Assembly: GCF_001420595.1 (NCBI RefSeq)
Contig: NZ_LJIX01000006.1
Location: 3,643,058-3,707,057, forward strand
Reading direction: 5' to 3'
DNA from: Cytobacillus solani
GTDB taxonomy: Bacteria > Bacillota > Bacilli > Bacillales > Cytobacillaceae
DNA length: 64,000 nt
Shown: positions 1 through 9,774 of the stretch, one piece after another
Layout of the letters: every line of letters starts with the position of its first letter
Position numbering within the stretch: the stretch's first letter is position 1
Notes under the pieces: generated by a model
Databases searched by the model: none
The model's input: the letters and a program-made list of their open reading frames with translations, nothing else
What the model was told of the DNA's origin: nothing
Made by a program: the position numbers and the translations under genes

Positions 1-334
1 AATCCTTTATATCTAGAATCTCTTGAAGCTCAGCATTGTCTTTCTTTAATTTTTGTACCTCTGATTCAAGCCGCGCGAGCTCATCTAACCTTGATTTCAA
101 TTCTTTATTTTCCGTATATGTATTTTGCAAGTCTTTCAGATTTTCAAAAAAGTTCGCAACATAATGAGTTGGGCGTGAAACGGCTGTTTGAACCCAGCCG
201 GTTGTATCTTTAATAAATTGTTCAGGCCAGCTTAATTTTGAACGCCCACTTAAAGAAAACCCAATCAATGCCACTAGAATAATGATACTGACAAGCAAAA
301 TAATCAGGCGTTTATTCAAAAAGAACTGTGGCAT
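1..334 (-). CDS. mreC: Rod shape-determining protein MreC, N-terminal part (runs off window)
   Basis: The frame stays open from an ATG at 334 to the window edge and gives 111 residues. They begin MPQFFLNKR, followed by one membrane helix (about residues 9-27) and then a charged stretch (about residues 70-111) with the heptad look of the MreC coiled coil. MreC is a membrane protein of the elongasome; it links MreB filaments to wall synthases and dimerises through that coiled coil. The gene lies 119 bases downstream of mreB on the same strand, the standard mreB-mreC order. The C-terminal beta domains are outside the window. Family assignment rests on the N-terminal architecture plus position and is secure. 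Confidence 0.9.
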   Translation of the reverse strand, partial: MPQFFLNKRLIILLVSIIILVALIGFSLSGRSKLSWPEQFIKDTTGWVQTAVSRPTHYVANFFENLKDLQNTYTENKELKSRLDELARLESEVQKLKKDNAELQEILDIKD

Positions 335-453
335 TCCCTACACCTCGATATATTTTTTCTCTCTTAAGTATATCAATTCACAAGAAAGGCGCTCGCCACA
401 AAATCTGCGTGGACGAGCATACTCTTCTTGTTCATACATTTGTATTTTTTAAA

Positions 454-1506
<1,053 letters not shown>

Positions 1507-1614
1507 TTAAGATAAAATGCCATTTTTTTTTAAGCTAAAAACGCTAACTTTATTTAATTAAACGTAAAAAAGCATAGATAATATTATAGCTTATCAGCGG
1601 ACAAAACTAAAGTG

Positions 1615-2304
1615 TTATAAATACCCTTTTTCCTTCAGGCTCACAAATTTATTATCCCCGATAATCAGATGATCGAGCACTTCAATTCCAATAATTTTCC
1701 CACACTCAGAAAGTCGTTTCGTTACGTCAATATCCTCTCTGCTCGGTGTTGGGTCTCCGCTCGGGTGGTTATGAAGGCAAATAATTGATGCTGCTGAGCG
1801 TCTAAATGCCTCTTTGAATACCTCTCTCGGATGTACAATGGAGGAATTTAGACTGCCAATAAAAATGGTCTGTTTGTGCAGGACTTGGTTTTTCGTATTT
1901 AAATATAGGCATACGAAATGCTCCTGCGAAAGAAATCTCATGTCATTCATTACATATTTCGCTCCATCCTCTGGTGAGCGGATGACATAGCGATCATCAA
2001 AAGAAAGATTCGAGATTCTTCTGCCAATTTCAACTGCAGCAAGTAGCTGAATAGCCTTAGCTTTCCCAATTCCTTTTATCGCTGTTATTTCATCTAAGGA
2101 TGCATCCTTTAATAACCTAAGGCCTTCAAAATGATTGATAAGCCTGTTAGATAATTGCAGCACAGATTCATCCTTCGTTCCTGTCCTAAGCAGAATCGCC
2201 ACAAGTTCATGAGTGGATAAACTTTGTGGACCATTTTGGATAAAGCGTTCCCTTGGACGCTCATCCTGTGGAAAATTCTTAATCATCAAGGATTCAGTTT
2301 GCAT
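1615..2304 (-). CDS. radC: RadC family JAB-domain protein
   Basis: The protein has 229 residues. The N-terminal half contains a helix-hairpin-helix (ITAIKGIGKAKAIQLLAA). The C-terminal half is a JAB/MPN metalloprotease-like domain with the zinc motif HNHPSGDPTPSREDID, matching HxHx7SxxD. The family was named for DNA repair, but in many bacteria no repair role has been confirmed, so the biochemical job is uncertain. It lies between maf and mreB, exactly as ysxA does in B. subtilis. The start ATG has a GGAGG-like site upstream (minus strand, about 2317). Confidence 0.95.
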   Translation of the reverse strand: MQTESLMIKNFPQDERPRERFIQNGPQSLSTHELVAILLRTGTKDESVLQLSNRLINHFEGLRLLKDASLDEITAIKGIGKAKAIQLLAAVEIGRRISNLSFDDRYVIRSPEDGAKYVMNDMRFLSQEHFVCLYLNTKNQVLHKQTIFIGSLNSSIVHPREVFKEAFRRSAASIICLHNHPSGDPTPSREDIDVTKRLSECGKIIGIEVLDHLIIGDNKFVSLKEKGYL

Positions 2305-2356
2305 GAAGAGTATTCCTCCCTATTCCGGGCGTAAGGGATCTGAAGATAAGAAAAAA

Positions 2357-2929
2357 TCAGATAGGAATCTCAAACTCTAAATTCCTTAATTCTCGAACAG
2401 TTCTTGAAACAGGCAGACCAACAACAGAAAAATAATCTCCTGTTATTTCTTTGACGAGTACACTGCCTTGGCCTTGAATGCCATATGCGCCTGCTTTGTC
2501 AAACGGTTCACCGGTGTTAATGTAAGCATTGATTTCATCATCTGTAAGCTCCCAAAACACCACATCCGTTTTCACGTAAAAATTATTATCCTTTCCAGGA
2601 GCGATAATTGATACCCCTGTATAAACTGCATGTGTTCTTCCGGCTAAAGCTCTCAGCATTGAGAATGCTTCTGCTTTATCTTGCGGCTTGCCTAATATCG
2701 TCCCATCTAAAACTACAACGGTATCGGCTCCAATTACATATGAGCCTGGGTATTTCTTGCTCACCGCTTTTGCTTTTCTACTGCTAAGCTCCATGACAAT
2801 CTCTCCCGGTGCTAGTTCGGGATTAAAGCTTTCATCAACATCACTGCTGGAAACTTCAAATGTTAAATGAAGGTTTTCAAGAAGTTCTTTTCGTCGTGGA
2901 GAAGAAGAGGCTAAAATGAGGTTTTGCAT
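2357..2929 (-). CDS. maf: Maf family nucleoside triphosphate pyrophosphatase
   Basis: The 190-residue protein opens with the Maf phosphate-binding signature LILASSSPRRKELLENL. It also has GADTVVVLDG near residue 67 and the conserved DKAGAYGIQG near 145. Maf proteins hydrolyse dTTP, UTP and modified pyrimidine triphosphates; overexpression in B. subtilis blocks septation. The gene follows a terminator-like hairpin behind spoIIB, so it probably starts its own transcript leading to radC and mreB. Confidence 0.96.
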   Translation of the reverse strand: MQNLILASSSPRRKELLENLHLTFEVSSSDVDESFNPELAPGEIVMELSSRKAKAVSKKYPGSYVIGADTVVVLDGTILGKPQDKAEAFSMLRALAGRTHAVYTGVSIIAPGKDNNFYVKTDVVFWELTDDEINAYINTGEPFDKAGAYGIQGQGSVLVKEITGDYFSVVGLPVSRTVRELRNLEFEIPI

Positions 2930-3117
2930 TTCATCACCTTACCTTAATTTTTGTATCGATTTGGGAGATACATCATCATCGTACCAAAATTCAGCAGGAC
3001 AAACAATTTTTAAACCGACAAATAGCGAAAAAGTTCTTACATACTGCCAGAATATGCCTGCAATCATCGAATACTCATTTGGTTAACGTTCCCCTTACCC
3101 TAATATGTTAGCCAATC

Positions 3118-3153
3118 GAAAAGAAGCCTGTCGAAAATCATCGAACAGACTTC
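3118..3153 (-). terminator. Rho-independent terminator-like hairpin after spoIIB
   Basis: On the minus strand, GAAGTCTGT pairs with ACAGGCTTC (one G-U) around a 13-base interior, followed by TTTTC. It lies 70 bases past the spoIIB stop. The rest of the spoIIB-maf gap (2930-3117) shows no gene; it must contain any separate maf promoter, but I could not identify one. Confidence 0.6.
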
Positions 3154-3222
3154 AATAACATGTGTTATTTCCCAGAAAATATTCGAAAAATGAAAGGATT
3201 TGTCATTTATAGAAAAAATGAT

Positions 3223-4320
3223 CTATAGAGATTGATAAACAGCAAGAAAACCAAGCAAATGCTGTTGAAGCTTTGTTTGGATAGATGGTTCTGGTTTTTG
3301 TTTATACGCGCTAAGCTGCTCAATTGCTTGATCAAGCTCTGCTTTTATTGCAATAACCCCTTCATGTTTAAGCTTATCTTCAGTAATATCCTTCAGGATC
3401 GAACCTTGTTTTTCAATATCTTCAATTGTTGATGCAGAAATCGTTTGACTTACAGCAGCTTCTGAAGCACCAGCAGCTAATGATTGATAAATTACTCCAG
3501 CTGCCTCCATTACCTTTTTCTCTTCTTTTTGAAGGTCTTTAATCGTTTTGCCCTCAAGAGTAATTGGTTTTGCAAATACTTCTATTCCTTTGGTTTTTAA
3601 CTGTGCACCGATTTCCTTCGCATGTTCGATACTGTCTGCTGCACTTACATATAAAATAGCTTGTCCGTTCATTTCTACTACTTGTGCAGGAGCTCCCAAT
3701 TGAATGGCCCCTTCCTTCATTTGATCTGCTGCCTCTTTATTCGAGAACACACCGCCTTGTACAATAAATGTAGATAATGGGTCAAGAGCGATTGACCCTG
3801 TCTCTCTAGCAGATGTATCCTCCGTTTTTTCTGGGGTTGGTTCGGCAATCACTGGCTGATCAACAGGAATTTCATTTTCAGTAATCACTAGCTTTAACAA
3901 AAGCAAGCCAAAACTTGTCCCTAAGAGAATAGCAAAAAACACCGTCAAAAACACAGAAGAAAGCAAACCATTGCGATTATTCTTCTTGAAATTTTTACTA
4001 ATCGCCCCGATGCCTTTTTGATTTTGCTTTTTTGGCTGTTTGGCAATTTTGTATTCCTGCACATCCATATCTACATCCGATGATTCATCCGGCAAAATCC
4101 AGTCAAAATTTTCTTCATCCGCTGCTTCTTTTGAGGCAGCCGCTTCAATCGCAGAGGAATAGTCATACTTGTTGTTTTGAATAGTCTCTTCTATCAATCT
4201 CTCACTTTTATCTTCCATTTTCAATCTTTCATTCTCTTTTCTCGCCGTTTCAAGGAACGTATGGTTTTTGCCATTTATTTTAATTGTAATGGTTTTTCCC
4301 TTCTCTCGTCTGTCCACCAT
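3223..4320 (-). CDS. spoIIB: SpoIIB-like sporulation protein with SPOR domain
   Basis: The 365-residue protein has a charged cytoplasmic N-terminus, one membrane helix at about residues 119-145 (SSVFLTVFFAILLGTSFGLL), a Pro/Glu/Thr linker, and a SPOR domain at about 185-265 (STFIVQGGVFSNKEAADQM). SPOR domains bind denuded peptidoglycan at division sites. In B. subtilis SpoIIB localises to the sporulation septum and helps septal wall thinning and engulfment. The call rests on the architecture plus position upstream of maf. Sequence conservation in this family is low, so the name leans on synteny. The operon before it ends in a strong terminator, so spoIIB is not part of the pilus transcript. 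Confidence 0.85.
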   Translation of the reverse strand: MVDRREKGKTITIKINGKNHTFLETARKENERLKMEDKSERLIEETIQNNKYDYSSAIEAAASKEAADEENFDWILPDESSDVDMDVQEYKIAKQPKKQNQKGIGAISKNFKKNNRNGLLSSVFLTVFFAILLGTSFGLLLLKLVITENEIPVDQPVIAEPTPEKTEDTSARETGSIALDPLSTFIVQGGVFSNKEAADQMKEGAIQLGAPAQVVEMNGQAILYVSAADSIEHAKEIGAQLKTKGIEVFAKPITLEGKTIKDLQKEEKKVMEAAGVIYQSLAAGASEAAVSQTISASTIEDIEKQGSILKDITEDKLKHEGVIAIKAELDQAIEQLSAYKQKPEPSIQTKLQQHLLGFLAVYQSL

Positions 4321-4377
4321 TTCCTCCTCCTCTCTTTCCTATCAATTGCTAATTTTGTTCCATCCTATCATAATGGC

Positions 4378-4410
4378 AAAAAAAAATAACAAGACTTTTG
4401 TCGTCTTGTT
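4378..4410 (-). terminator. Strong terminator of the pilus operon
   Basis: On the minus strand AACAAGAC, a seven-base loop, then GTCTTGTT are followed by ATTTTTTTTT. The stem is perfect. It lies 50 bases past the stop of the PilO-LysM gene and separates the pilus operon from spoIIB. Confidence 0.88.
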
Positions 4411-4459
4411 ACTTGGGATTTTCGTCAAATTTTTTACTAGTGAGATTAAGGATATTGGG

Positions 4460-5488
4460 TTATTCATTTTTGGCAAGAGGAATGATTAAAACTTGGCCAG
4501 TGATAATTTTATTATCCTTTAAATGATTCGCTTCTCTAATAATCTCTATCCCATTGTTTGAATTATAATATTTTATTGCTAGTTTATAAATTGTGTCTCC
4601 AGGCTTTACAACATGATTAGTTGTATTTTCGCGATCATTTACAATATCGTTTTCACCATTTGAATCTGTTATTTCTACTTCTCCATTTTCAATTTCAACA
4701 TTTGAATTGTTCGATGAGTTTATTGATTTCGATTGATTGTTTTGCACTTTTTCATTTGTATATTCTCCAAAGCTGCTAAAAGGATTTTTCTTATTTGCTG
4801 GCTTTGGTGTCTCAATCTTTGGCAGTTGATCAATTAAATCTGATAATGTTGGCATATAAAAAGCGGAAAGTGTCACCTGATAGGTTATAGGTGTATTCTC
4901 TTGACTTTCTTCGATAATTTCCTCGTTTGCAGTAAAATCAATAGCTTCTACTACAACTATCCGATTTAAGTTTTCTAGTATCTGCAAAAAGGATTCGAAG
5001 TCAAAATAACTTGGTGATTCTATTGTTAGATTCACAGTAGTCTTTTCAACGCCTTCCGGAAGTGGAGTTGAACTTTCCTCTTCTGCTGTCCCATCCGTTT
5101 CAGCTTCCTCAGAATTCTCAGCGTCCACGTTTTTATTGTCATCCAATTCAATTACTCCGCCATCTTGGAAGGTCATATTGGCTACAAAGCTTCCTGAAAC
5201 AACTTCAGCTTTTTCTATATCCAGCAACAACTGCTGTGCCATTGGTTTAACAGGAACCTGCTCTTGCAGGTGGATTGTGCTTTCAACAGGATGTTTTTCC
5301 GTATTTTCCCCTTTATTTTTGAGAGTTGCTAAAAGCTGTTCCTGTGATTGTAATTCCATTTCCTTCAGCTTGATTTTTTCCATTTTAGGATAAAGTAAGA
5401 AAAAGTATATACCTACAAAAAAAGCAGTTAATAGAAAAATCGATAAGATAATCAACAAAATATTATTTTTTTGCAAGGGTCTATTCAT
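4460..5488 (-). CDS. pilO: PilO-like pilus assembly protein fused to a C-terminal LysM domain
   Basis: The 342-residue protein has a short cytoplasmic tail and one membrane helix (about residues 9-31). A Gln/Glu-rich coiled-coil segment follows (about 35-65), then an extracellular PilO-like ferredoxin-type region to about 215. After a long Asn/Ser/Glu linker, a LysM motif occupies about 291-338 (HVVKPGDTIYKLAIKYY, ending GQVLIIPLA). PilO partners PilN in the alignment complex of type IV pili. Diderms connect it through PilP to the PilQ secretin; neither exists here. LysM binds peptidoglycan, so I infer direct anchoring of the platform to the wall. It shares one base with the pilN stop and has a GGAGGAG site. 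Confidence 0.85.
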   Translation of the reverse strand: MNRPLQKNNILLIILSIFLLTAFFVGIYFFLLYPKMEKIKLKEMELQSQEQLLATLKNKGENTEKHPVESTIHLQEQVPVKPMAQQLLLDIEKAEVVSGSFVANMTFQDGGVIELDDNKNVDAENSEEAETDGTAEEESSTPLPEGVEKTTVNLTIESPSYFDFESFLQILENLNRIVVVEAIDFTANEEIIEESQENTPITYQVTLSAFYMPTLSDLIDQLPKIETPKPANKKNPFSSFGEYTNEKVQNNQSKSINSSNNSNVEIENGEVEITDSNGENDIVNDRENTTNHVVKPGDTIYKLAIKYYNSNNGIEIIREANHLKDNKIITGQVLIIPLAKNE

Positions 5489-6138
5489 TATTCATCTCCT
5501 CCTAATTCATTGGAGGAATGATTATTTGCTTCGTTCTTCATTACATCTCTGTCCAAGCTAATTTCAAATTGACTTAAATATCGCGGGAGGTATGTTTCAT
5601 TTTTCAATTTACTTTTATCGATTTCATCTTCAGACTCACCAAACTTTTTATCATAGAAACTAGTAATTGCATCCACTGAAAGGAGTTTTGAATCCTCTAC
5701 CCAATTAGATTCCTGTAAGGAATTTAAATAGTATGCGGCTTCTCGGCTTGATTCAAATTGAATACCTACTTGAATGATCCCAGTCTCTACATAATTAAAA
5801 GTTTGAATAAATCCTCGTTCTGGTAAAAGTGCAGTCAATTTTTGCAGCACCGGAACCGTTTTGGCCGGATATTCCTCCGCCCATTTTACAGTATTTTCTA
5901 GCTTTGTATAAGAGGTAGAAGACTCATCGGACTTACTCTTTTCCTGTTCATATGCTACTAACTCTTCATTTGCAGCAATTTGCTGATCTAATGTATTTAA
6001 TTTGATGTTATTGGAACGATTGACCCAGTATGCAAAAAATCCGCCAATAAGGAGGAGGATGACGGAAATAATAACAAGCAGTAAAAGGGATTTATTTTTC
6101 TCCTCTTTTTGAGGCAATAAGTTAATTTCTACTAACAT
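5488..6138 (-). CDS. pilN: PilN-like type IV pilus assembly protein
   Basis: The 216-residue protein starts MLVEINLLPQKEEKN. The short INLLP motif is the part of PilN that binds PilM in the cytoplasm. A membrane helix follows at about residues 18-41, then a coiled-coil stretch and a small extracellular domain. This is the standard PilN layout and length. It lies between pilM (2 bases away) and pilO (1-base overlap), as in known pilMNO operons. Its GNG-rich RBS GGGGTG precedes the ATG. In the assembled machine it should form heterodimers with the PilO-LysM protein. Confidence 0.9.
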   Translation of the reverse strand: MLVEINLLPQKEEKNKSLLLLVIISVILLLIGGFFAYWVNRSNNIKLNTLDQQIAANEELVAYEQEKSKSDESSTSYTKLENTVKWAEEYPAKTVPVLQKLTALLPERGFIQTFNYVETGIIQVGIQFESSREAAYYLNSLQESNWVEDSKLLSVDAITSFYDKKFGESEDEIDKSKLKNETYLPRYLSQFEISLDRDVMKNEANNHSSNELGGDE

Positions 6139-6140
6139 GT

Positions 6141-7130
6141 TTACACCCCTTTTAATGCGAGCCCCAGTGCTAGGTAATGTGTTGGAGGCAGTTTTTGTTC
6201 CAAAGGTACAAGTTCATCATAAGCAAAAGTTTCTAATGGAACTTCAAAACGATTTTCCAAGTCCATTTTTATCTTTGCTAGCAATGGATAATCCCCATTT
6301 AATAAAATCCTTGAAACTTGTTTTTGTCCTTTGTGTAAGGAATAACGGTAAAAATCCATCAGACGGCTAATTTCTTTGTAGATATCATCAAATTGATAAA
6401 CCAAATCGTCCGGTTCACCATTATAAGTCATTTCATATGTTCCGCTCCGATTCAGCTGTTTTTCCCATTTTGAATCATTAAATTCAATTGGCATATGATG
6501 CATAAAAATTGGAAATTGATTTTCAAATATAGAAATATTGACGTTGTTTAAATCAAATTGAACAACAAGTAAATCTTCATTCTTCTTTGCTTGGTTTAGA
6601 TGATAGAAAAGACGATAGATCGAAAGCGGTGAAATTTCAGCTTCGATTGGCTTTAATTTGTTGTCTGATAGTAGATTAGAATATTCTTTAACACTTTCCT
6701 CTTGAGCAGCAAAAATTAGTATTTCCTTTTTCTCTTTGTCCTCAGATAAAACAACTGCATCGAAAACAGGCTCATCAAATGGAAGATGGATGCTCGTACC
6801 TAGCTCTAAATATAGATGGCCTTTGATTTCGTCATCCTTCACATCAGCAGGGATGGTGACTTTTCGAATGATAACAAATGATTCAGGGATTAAAAAACGG
6901 ACTTGTCGATTCCGAAGCTTCCAATCATTTATACACTCTTCTAAAATCGTGGAAAGAGTTTCATAATCATTAATTTTCCCATTGTTAATAATCCCAGCCG
7001 GTAGGTAGCGTTCTCCCCATTTAGAAGGAATCGGGGGATTTGCTTGCTTTAGCTCTAAAAAACGAATGGAATGATCGTTAATGATGATATTTATAACACG
7101 TTTTTTGGGAGAAAAGAAGTTAGGAGACAT
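6141..7130 (-). CDS. pilM: PilM-like actin-fold pilus assembly protein
   Basis: With the ATG at 7130 (GAGGGG seven bases upstream) the protein has 329 residues beginning MSPNFFSPKKRVINIIIND. This start is better than the frame opening at 7145, whose first codons form the ribosome site. The sequence shows PilM/FtsA-like features: the first phosphate-loop region INIIINDHSIRFLEL, the LPESF-like segment FLIPESFVIIRKVTIP near 80, and a second nucleotide strand VVQFDLNNVNISIFEN near 195. PilM is the cytoplasmic ATP-binding scaffold that recruits PilN and contacts the PilB/PilT motors. Confidence 0.9.
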   Translation of the reverse strand: MSPNFFSPKKRVINIIINDHSIRFLELKQANPPIPSKWGERYLPAGIINNGKINDYETLSTILEECINDWKLRNRQVRFLIPESFVIIRKVTIPADVKDDEIKGHLYLELGTSIHLPFDEPVFDAVVLSEDKEKKEILIFAAQEESVKEYSNLLSDNKLKPIEAEISPLSIYRLFYHLNQAKKNEDLLVVQFDLNNVNISIFENQFPIFMHHMPIEFNDSKWEKQLNRSGTYEMTYNGEPDDLVYQFDDIYKEISRLMDFYRYSLHKGQKQVSRILLNGDYPLLAKIKMDLENRFEVPLETFAYDELVPLEQKLPPTHYLALGLALKGV

Positions 7131-7144
7131 AGTAAAACCCCTCA

Positions 7145-7906
7145 TTAAAATCCTGATGATAAATATTGCAGATACGCTTCAATTATCGCATCGTAATAGT
7201 AATAAGCTGTTAAAGTACCTGCAGCAATAAATGGGCCAAAAGGAATTGGCTTTCCTCTTTTTACTTTCTTCAATAATAACCCTACAATTCCAAAAAGGGC
7301 ACCATATAAAGTAGCAAGAAAAAAAGTTAGCAACATCGCCTTTGTACCGATAATAAAACCAATAAGAGCAAATAGTTTAATATCCCCTCCACCCATGCCA
7401 CCTTTACTAATGATGGCTATGACAAGCAGCAGGGTAAAACCAATTGCTGCACCTAAAAGGGAATCCCACCACGGGGAGAGAGGAATCAGCAGTCTCTCTA
7501 TTAAAAAAATCCCTGCAAACACTGCTAAAATTTTATCAGGGATCAACATATAAGTAATATCAGTAACAAAAATAATAATCAATAATGAAATGAGCGTCCA
7601 TGCCACAACTAGCTCTGCAGTCCAGCCTATCACGAGCGGTGCTGAAACAAATAGTAGCCCTGTTATCAGTTCCATCATTGGATAAATAGGAGAAATGCGC
7701 GCCTTGCATTGGCGGCATTTTCCCCTTTGAATCATATAGGATAGCACAGGGATGAGCTCAATTACTGTTAACTGATGATTGCAGTTTGGACAGGATGAGC
7801 GTGGTTTGACGATTGATTTTTTGACAGGGACTCGAAGGCCGACTACGTTGTAGAAGGAGCCGAGTGCCAGACCATAAATTAGGATTAATATTAATAAGAT
7901 ATTCAA
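7145..7906 (-). CDS. pilD: Type IV prepilin peptidase (PilD/ComC family)
   Basis: This polytopic membrane aspartic protease cleaves the leader before the pilin hydrophobic segment and usually N-methylates the new N-terminus. I prefer the TTG at 7906, with GGGAG eight bases upstream; this gives 253 residues. Visible features are the GSFYNVVGLRVP segment and the two CxxC pairs CPNC and CRQC of the cytoplasmic zinc loop. The catalytic Asp pair lies in TDITYMLIPD and GGGDIKLFALIG. B. subtilis has a lone comC at this exact place (folC-comC-spoIIB), so this gene is probably the comC orthologue inside a larger island and may also process competence pseudopilins. Confidence 0.95.
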   Translation of the reverse strand: MNILLILILIYGLALGSFYNVVGLRVPVKKSIVKPRSSCPNCNHQLTVIELIPVLSYMIQRGKCRQCKARISPIYPMMELITGLLFVSAPLVIGWTAELVVAWTLISLLIIIFVTDITYMLIPDKILAVFAGIFLIERLLIPLSPWWDSLLGAAIGFTLLLVIAIISKGGMGGGDIKLFALIGFIIGTKAMLLTFFLATLYGALFGIVGLLLKKVKRGKPIPFGPFIAAGTLTAYYYYDAIIEAYLQYLSSGF

Positions 7907-7969
7907 GTCTAACACTCCCAAATATATAAGTTACTCAATTAAGTAAATCCAATTCAATCTTATATTCTA

Positions 7970-8437
7970 TTATGAACTTGGGTTAGAATCAGGATCTGGT
8001 GTAGTCCCTGGGCTATCATATGTTAACTTATTAATATCGGAAATTCCACCGTTAAATGTAGGGGCATCTACCTTCTTTGCAGGATGTTTAGATATTGCTG
8101 ATATGGTTGCTTTTCCATTAGTAATAGTTACGGTATAAGATTCAAGACCATCAGGTGTTACGTTCTCTAGATAATCAGCTAATTTATGAGTGTCAACAGA
8201 ATCTGTTGATTTTATTGTATCTGTTTTAACGCCACTAGAAGCAATGTACAAATTAGTGGCATTTAAAACTTGAATTGCATCCGCCTTTGCTGCATCATAT
8301 TTTGATTTAGCAATAATATTCCCAATACTTGGCACCGCAATTGCCGCAATAATCCCCAAAATAACAATAACTGCAAGTAATTCTACTAATGTTAATCCAC
8401 GCTGATCTTTTAAACGTTTCTTCAGATTCTTTAACAT
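7970..8437 (-). CDS. Major type IV pilin (class IVa-like prepilin)
   Basis: The 155-residue protein has a 14-residue basic leader ending QRG, then the mature start LTLVELLAVIVILGIIAAIA. This is a textbook class III signal: Gly-1, Glu5 and a 20-residue hydrophobic alpha1. The mature form would be about 141 residues, pilin-like in size. There are no cysteines, so there is no C-terminal disulfide loop. The tail ends TTPDPDSNPSS. It sits in the operon between pilC and pilD. A 130-base AT-rich gap after pilC leaves room for a dedicated promoter, expected for an abundant subunit, although I could not pin one down. RBS: GGGAGAGGAAAG. Confidence 0.93.
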   Translation of the reverse strand: MLKNLKKRLKDQRGLTLVELLAVIVILGIIAAIAVPSIGNIIAKSKYDAAKADAIQVLNATNLYIASSGVKTDTIKSTDSVDTHKLADYLENVTPDGLESYTVTITNGKATISAISKHPAKKVDAPTFNGGISDINKLTYDSPGTTPDPDSNPSS

Positions 8438-8567
8438 ACTTTCCTCTCCCTTTTACTAGTTATATTTTACTATTTCAATTTTACTGTATCATATTTCTAT
8501 GAAGAATATCACATTATCCCCAGTAAAATTATTACTTTTTTTTGGCATTTTTCATTTACTAAATCTA

Positions 8568-9773
8568 CTATCCTACTTGATTGAAAATTTCAAACATCGG
8601 TACCATGATCGCCAAGACAATTACACCAACCACGCCAGCTAATACAACAATCATTAATGGTTCTATTAGAGATTTTATCCGATCTGTGCTCGTGTCTACT
8701 TCTCTTTCATAGAAATCAGCTACTTTTCCAAGCATGGCATCTAAGGAGCCTGTTTCTTCTCCAATCGCTATCATTTGTGTAACAAGTGGAGGAAATGCCC
8801 AGTGCTTTCTCATTGGATCTGTTAAGGACTCTCCTCTTTCCAATGAATCCCGTGACGCACGGATTACTCGGGAAATGACTTCGTTTCCGACGACATTTTC
8901 AACTATGGACATCGCTTGAAGGATGGGGACAGAACTTGTAAACAACGAACTTAATGTTCTCGTCATCCGAGCCAATACTGCTTTTTGCATCATTTTCCCG
9001 AATATTGGAATTCGCAGGACGAAATAATCGAGATAATATTTTGTCTTTTTATTCTGTTGAATAAAAATTATCCCTCCAATTAAGCCGCCAACCAAGAGTA
9101 TGACCAGCCACCAAAAGCGCTGCATAAATTCGCTGGCATTTAAGACAAATTGAGTAATAGCTGGGAGCTCTCCGCCGAAATCAGCAAACATGTCCACAAA
9201 TGTCGGAACAACCGATACAAGAAGAAAAATAACAACGGCTATTGCGATTATCCCGACTACTATCGGATAGGCAAGTGCCGATTTAATTTTCGACCTTGTC
9301 GTATGCTGCTTTTCGTAGTGAATGGCTAAACGTTCAAGTGTTTCATCCATACTTCCTCCCGCTTCACCGGCACGTACCATATTAACAAACATCGAAGAAA
9401 ATATTTTTCTATGCTTGGCTGCAGAATCTGATAACGGCTTCCCTTCACGTAATTCTAGCTCAATATCGAGAAGTGCTTTCTTTAAGCCTTTACTTTCCGT
9501 TTGTGCTGCAAGAATATTGGTTGAATCAACAACAGAAACACCTGCTTTAAGAAGGGTAGAAAACTGTCGCAAGTAAATGACCATATGCTCAAGCTTCACT
9601 GGAGAACCGATAGAAATTTCCTTTGTCAAAATAGACTCTTGAACTTCAACCATTTCCAATACTTTAATCCCGTTTTTCCCAAGCTTTTGCATGGCATCTC
9701 TCTTCGAAGAAGCTGTTATTACCCCTTGTAGCTTTCCTTTCCTGTCCCGTCCAGTATATTTAAATCTTGCCAT
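8568..9773 (-). CDS. pilC: PilC/GspF inner-membrane platform protein
   Basis: The 401-residue protein has two GspF cytoplasmic domains: about 70-190 (LRQFSTLLKAGVSVVDSTNI) and 270-390 (MTRTLSSLFTSSVPILQAM). Membrane segments lie at about 168-192, 220-240 and 375-397. The N-terminus MARFKYTGRDRKGKLQGVI is typical of the family. PilC is the membrane platform on which PilB and PilT act to add or remove pilin. It starts one base after the pilT stop, in the order pilB-pilT-pilC. Length is standard for PilC, longer than competence ComGB. Confidence 0.96.
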   Translation of the reverse strand: MARFKYTGRDRKGKLQGVITASSKRDAMQKLGKNGIKVLEMVEVQESILTKEISIGSPVKLEHMVIYLRQFSTLLKAGVSVVDSTNILAAQTESKGLKKALLDIELELREGKPLSDSAAKHRKIFSSMFVNMVRAGEAGGSMDETLERLAIHYEKQHTTRSKIKSALAYPIVVGIIAIAVVIFLLVSVVPTFVDMFADFGGELPAITQFVLNASEFMQRFWWLVILLVGGLIGGIIFIQQNKKTKYYLDYFVLRIPIFGKMMQKAVLARMTRTLSSLFTSSVPILQAMSIVENVVGNEVISRVIRASRDSLERGESLTDPMRKHWAFPPLVTQMIAIGEETGSLDAMLGKVADFYEREVDTSTDRIKSLIEPLMIVVLAGVVGVIVLAIMVPMFEIFNQVG

Positions 9774-9774
9774 T

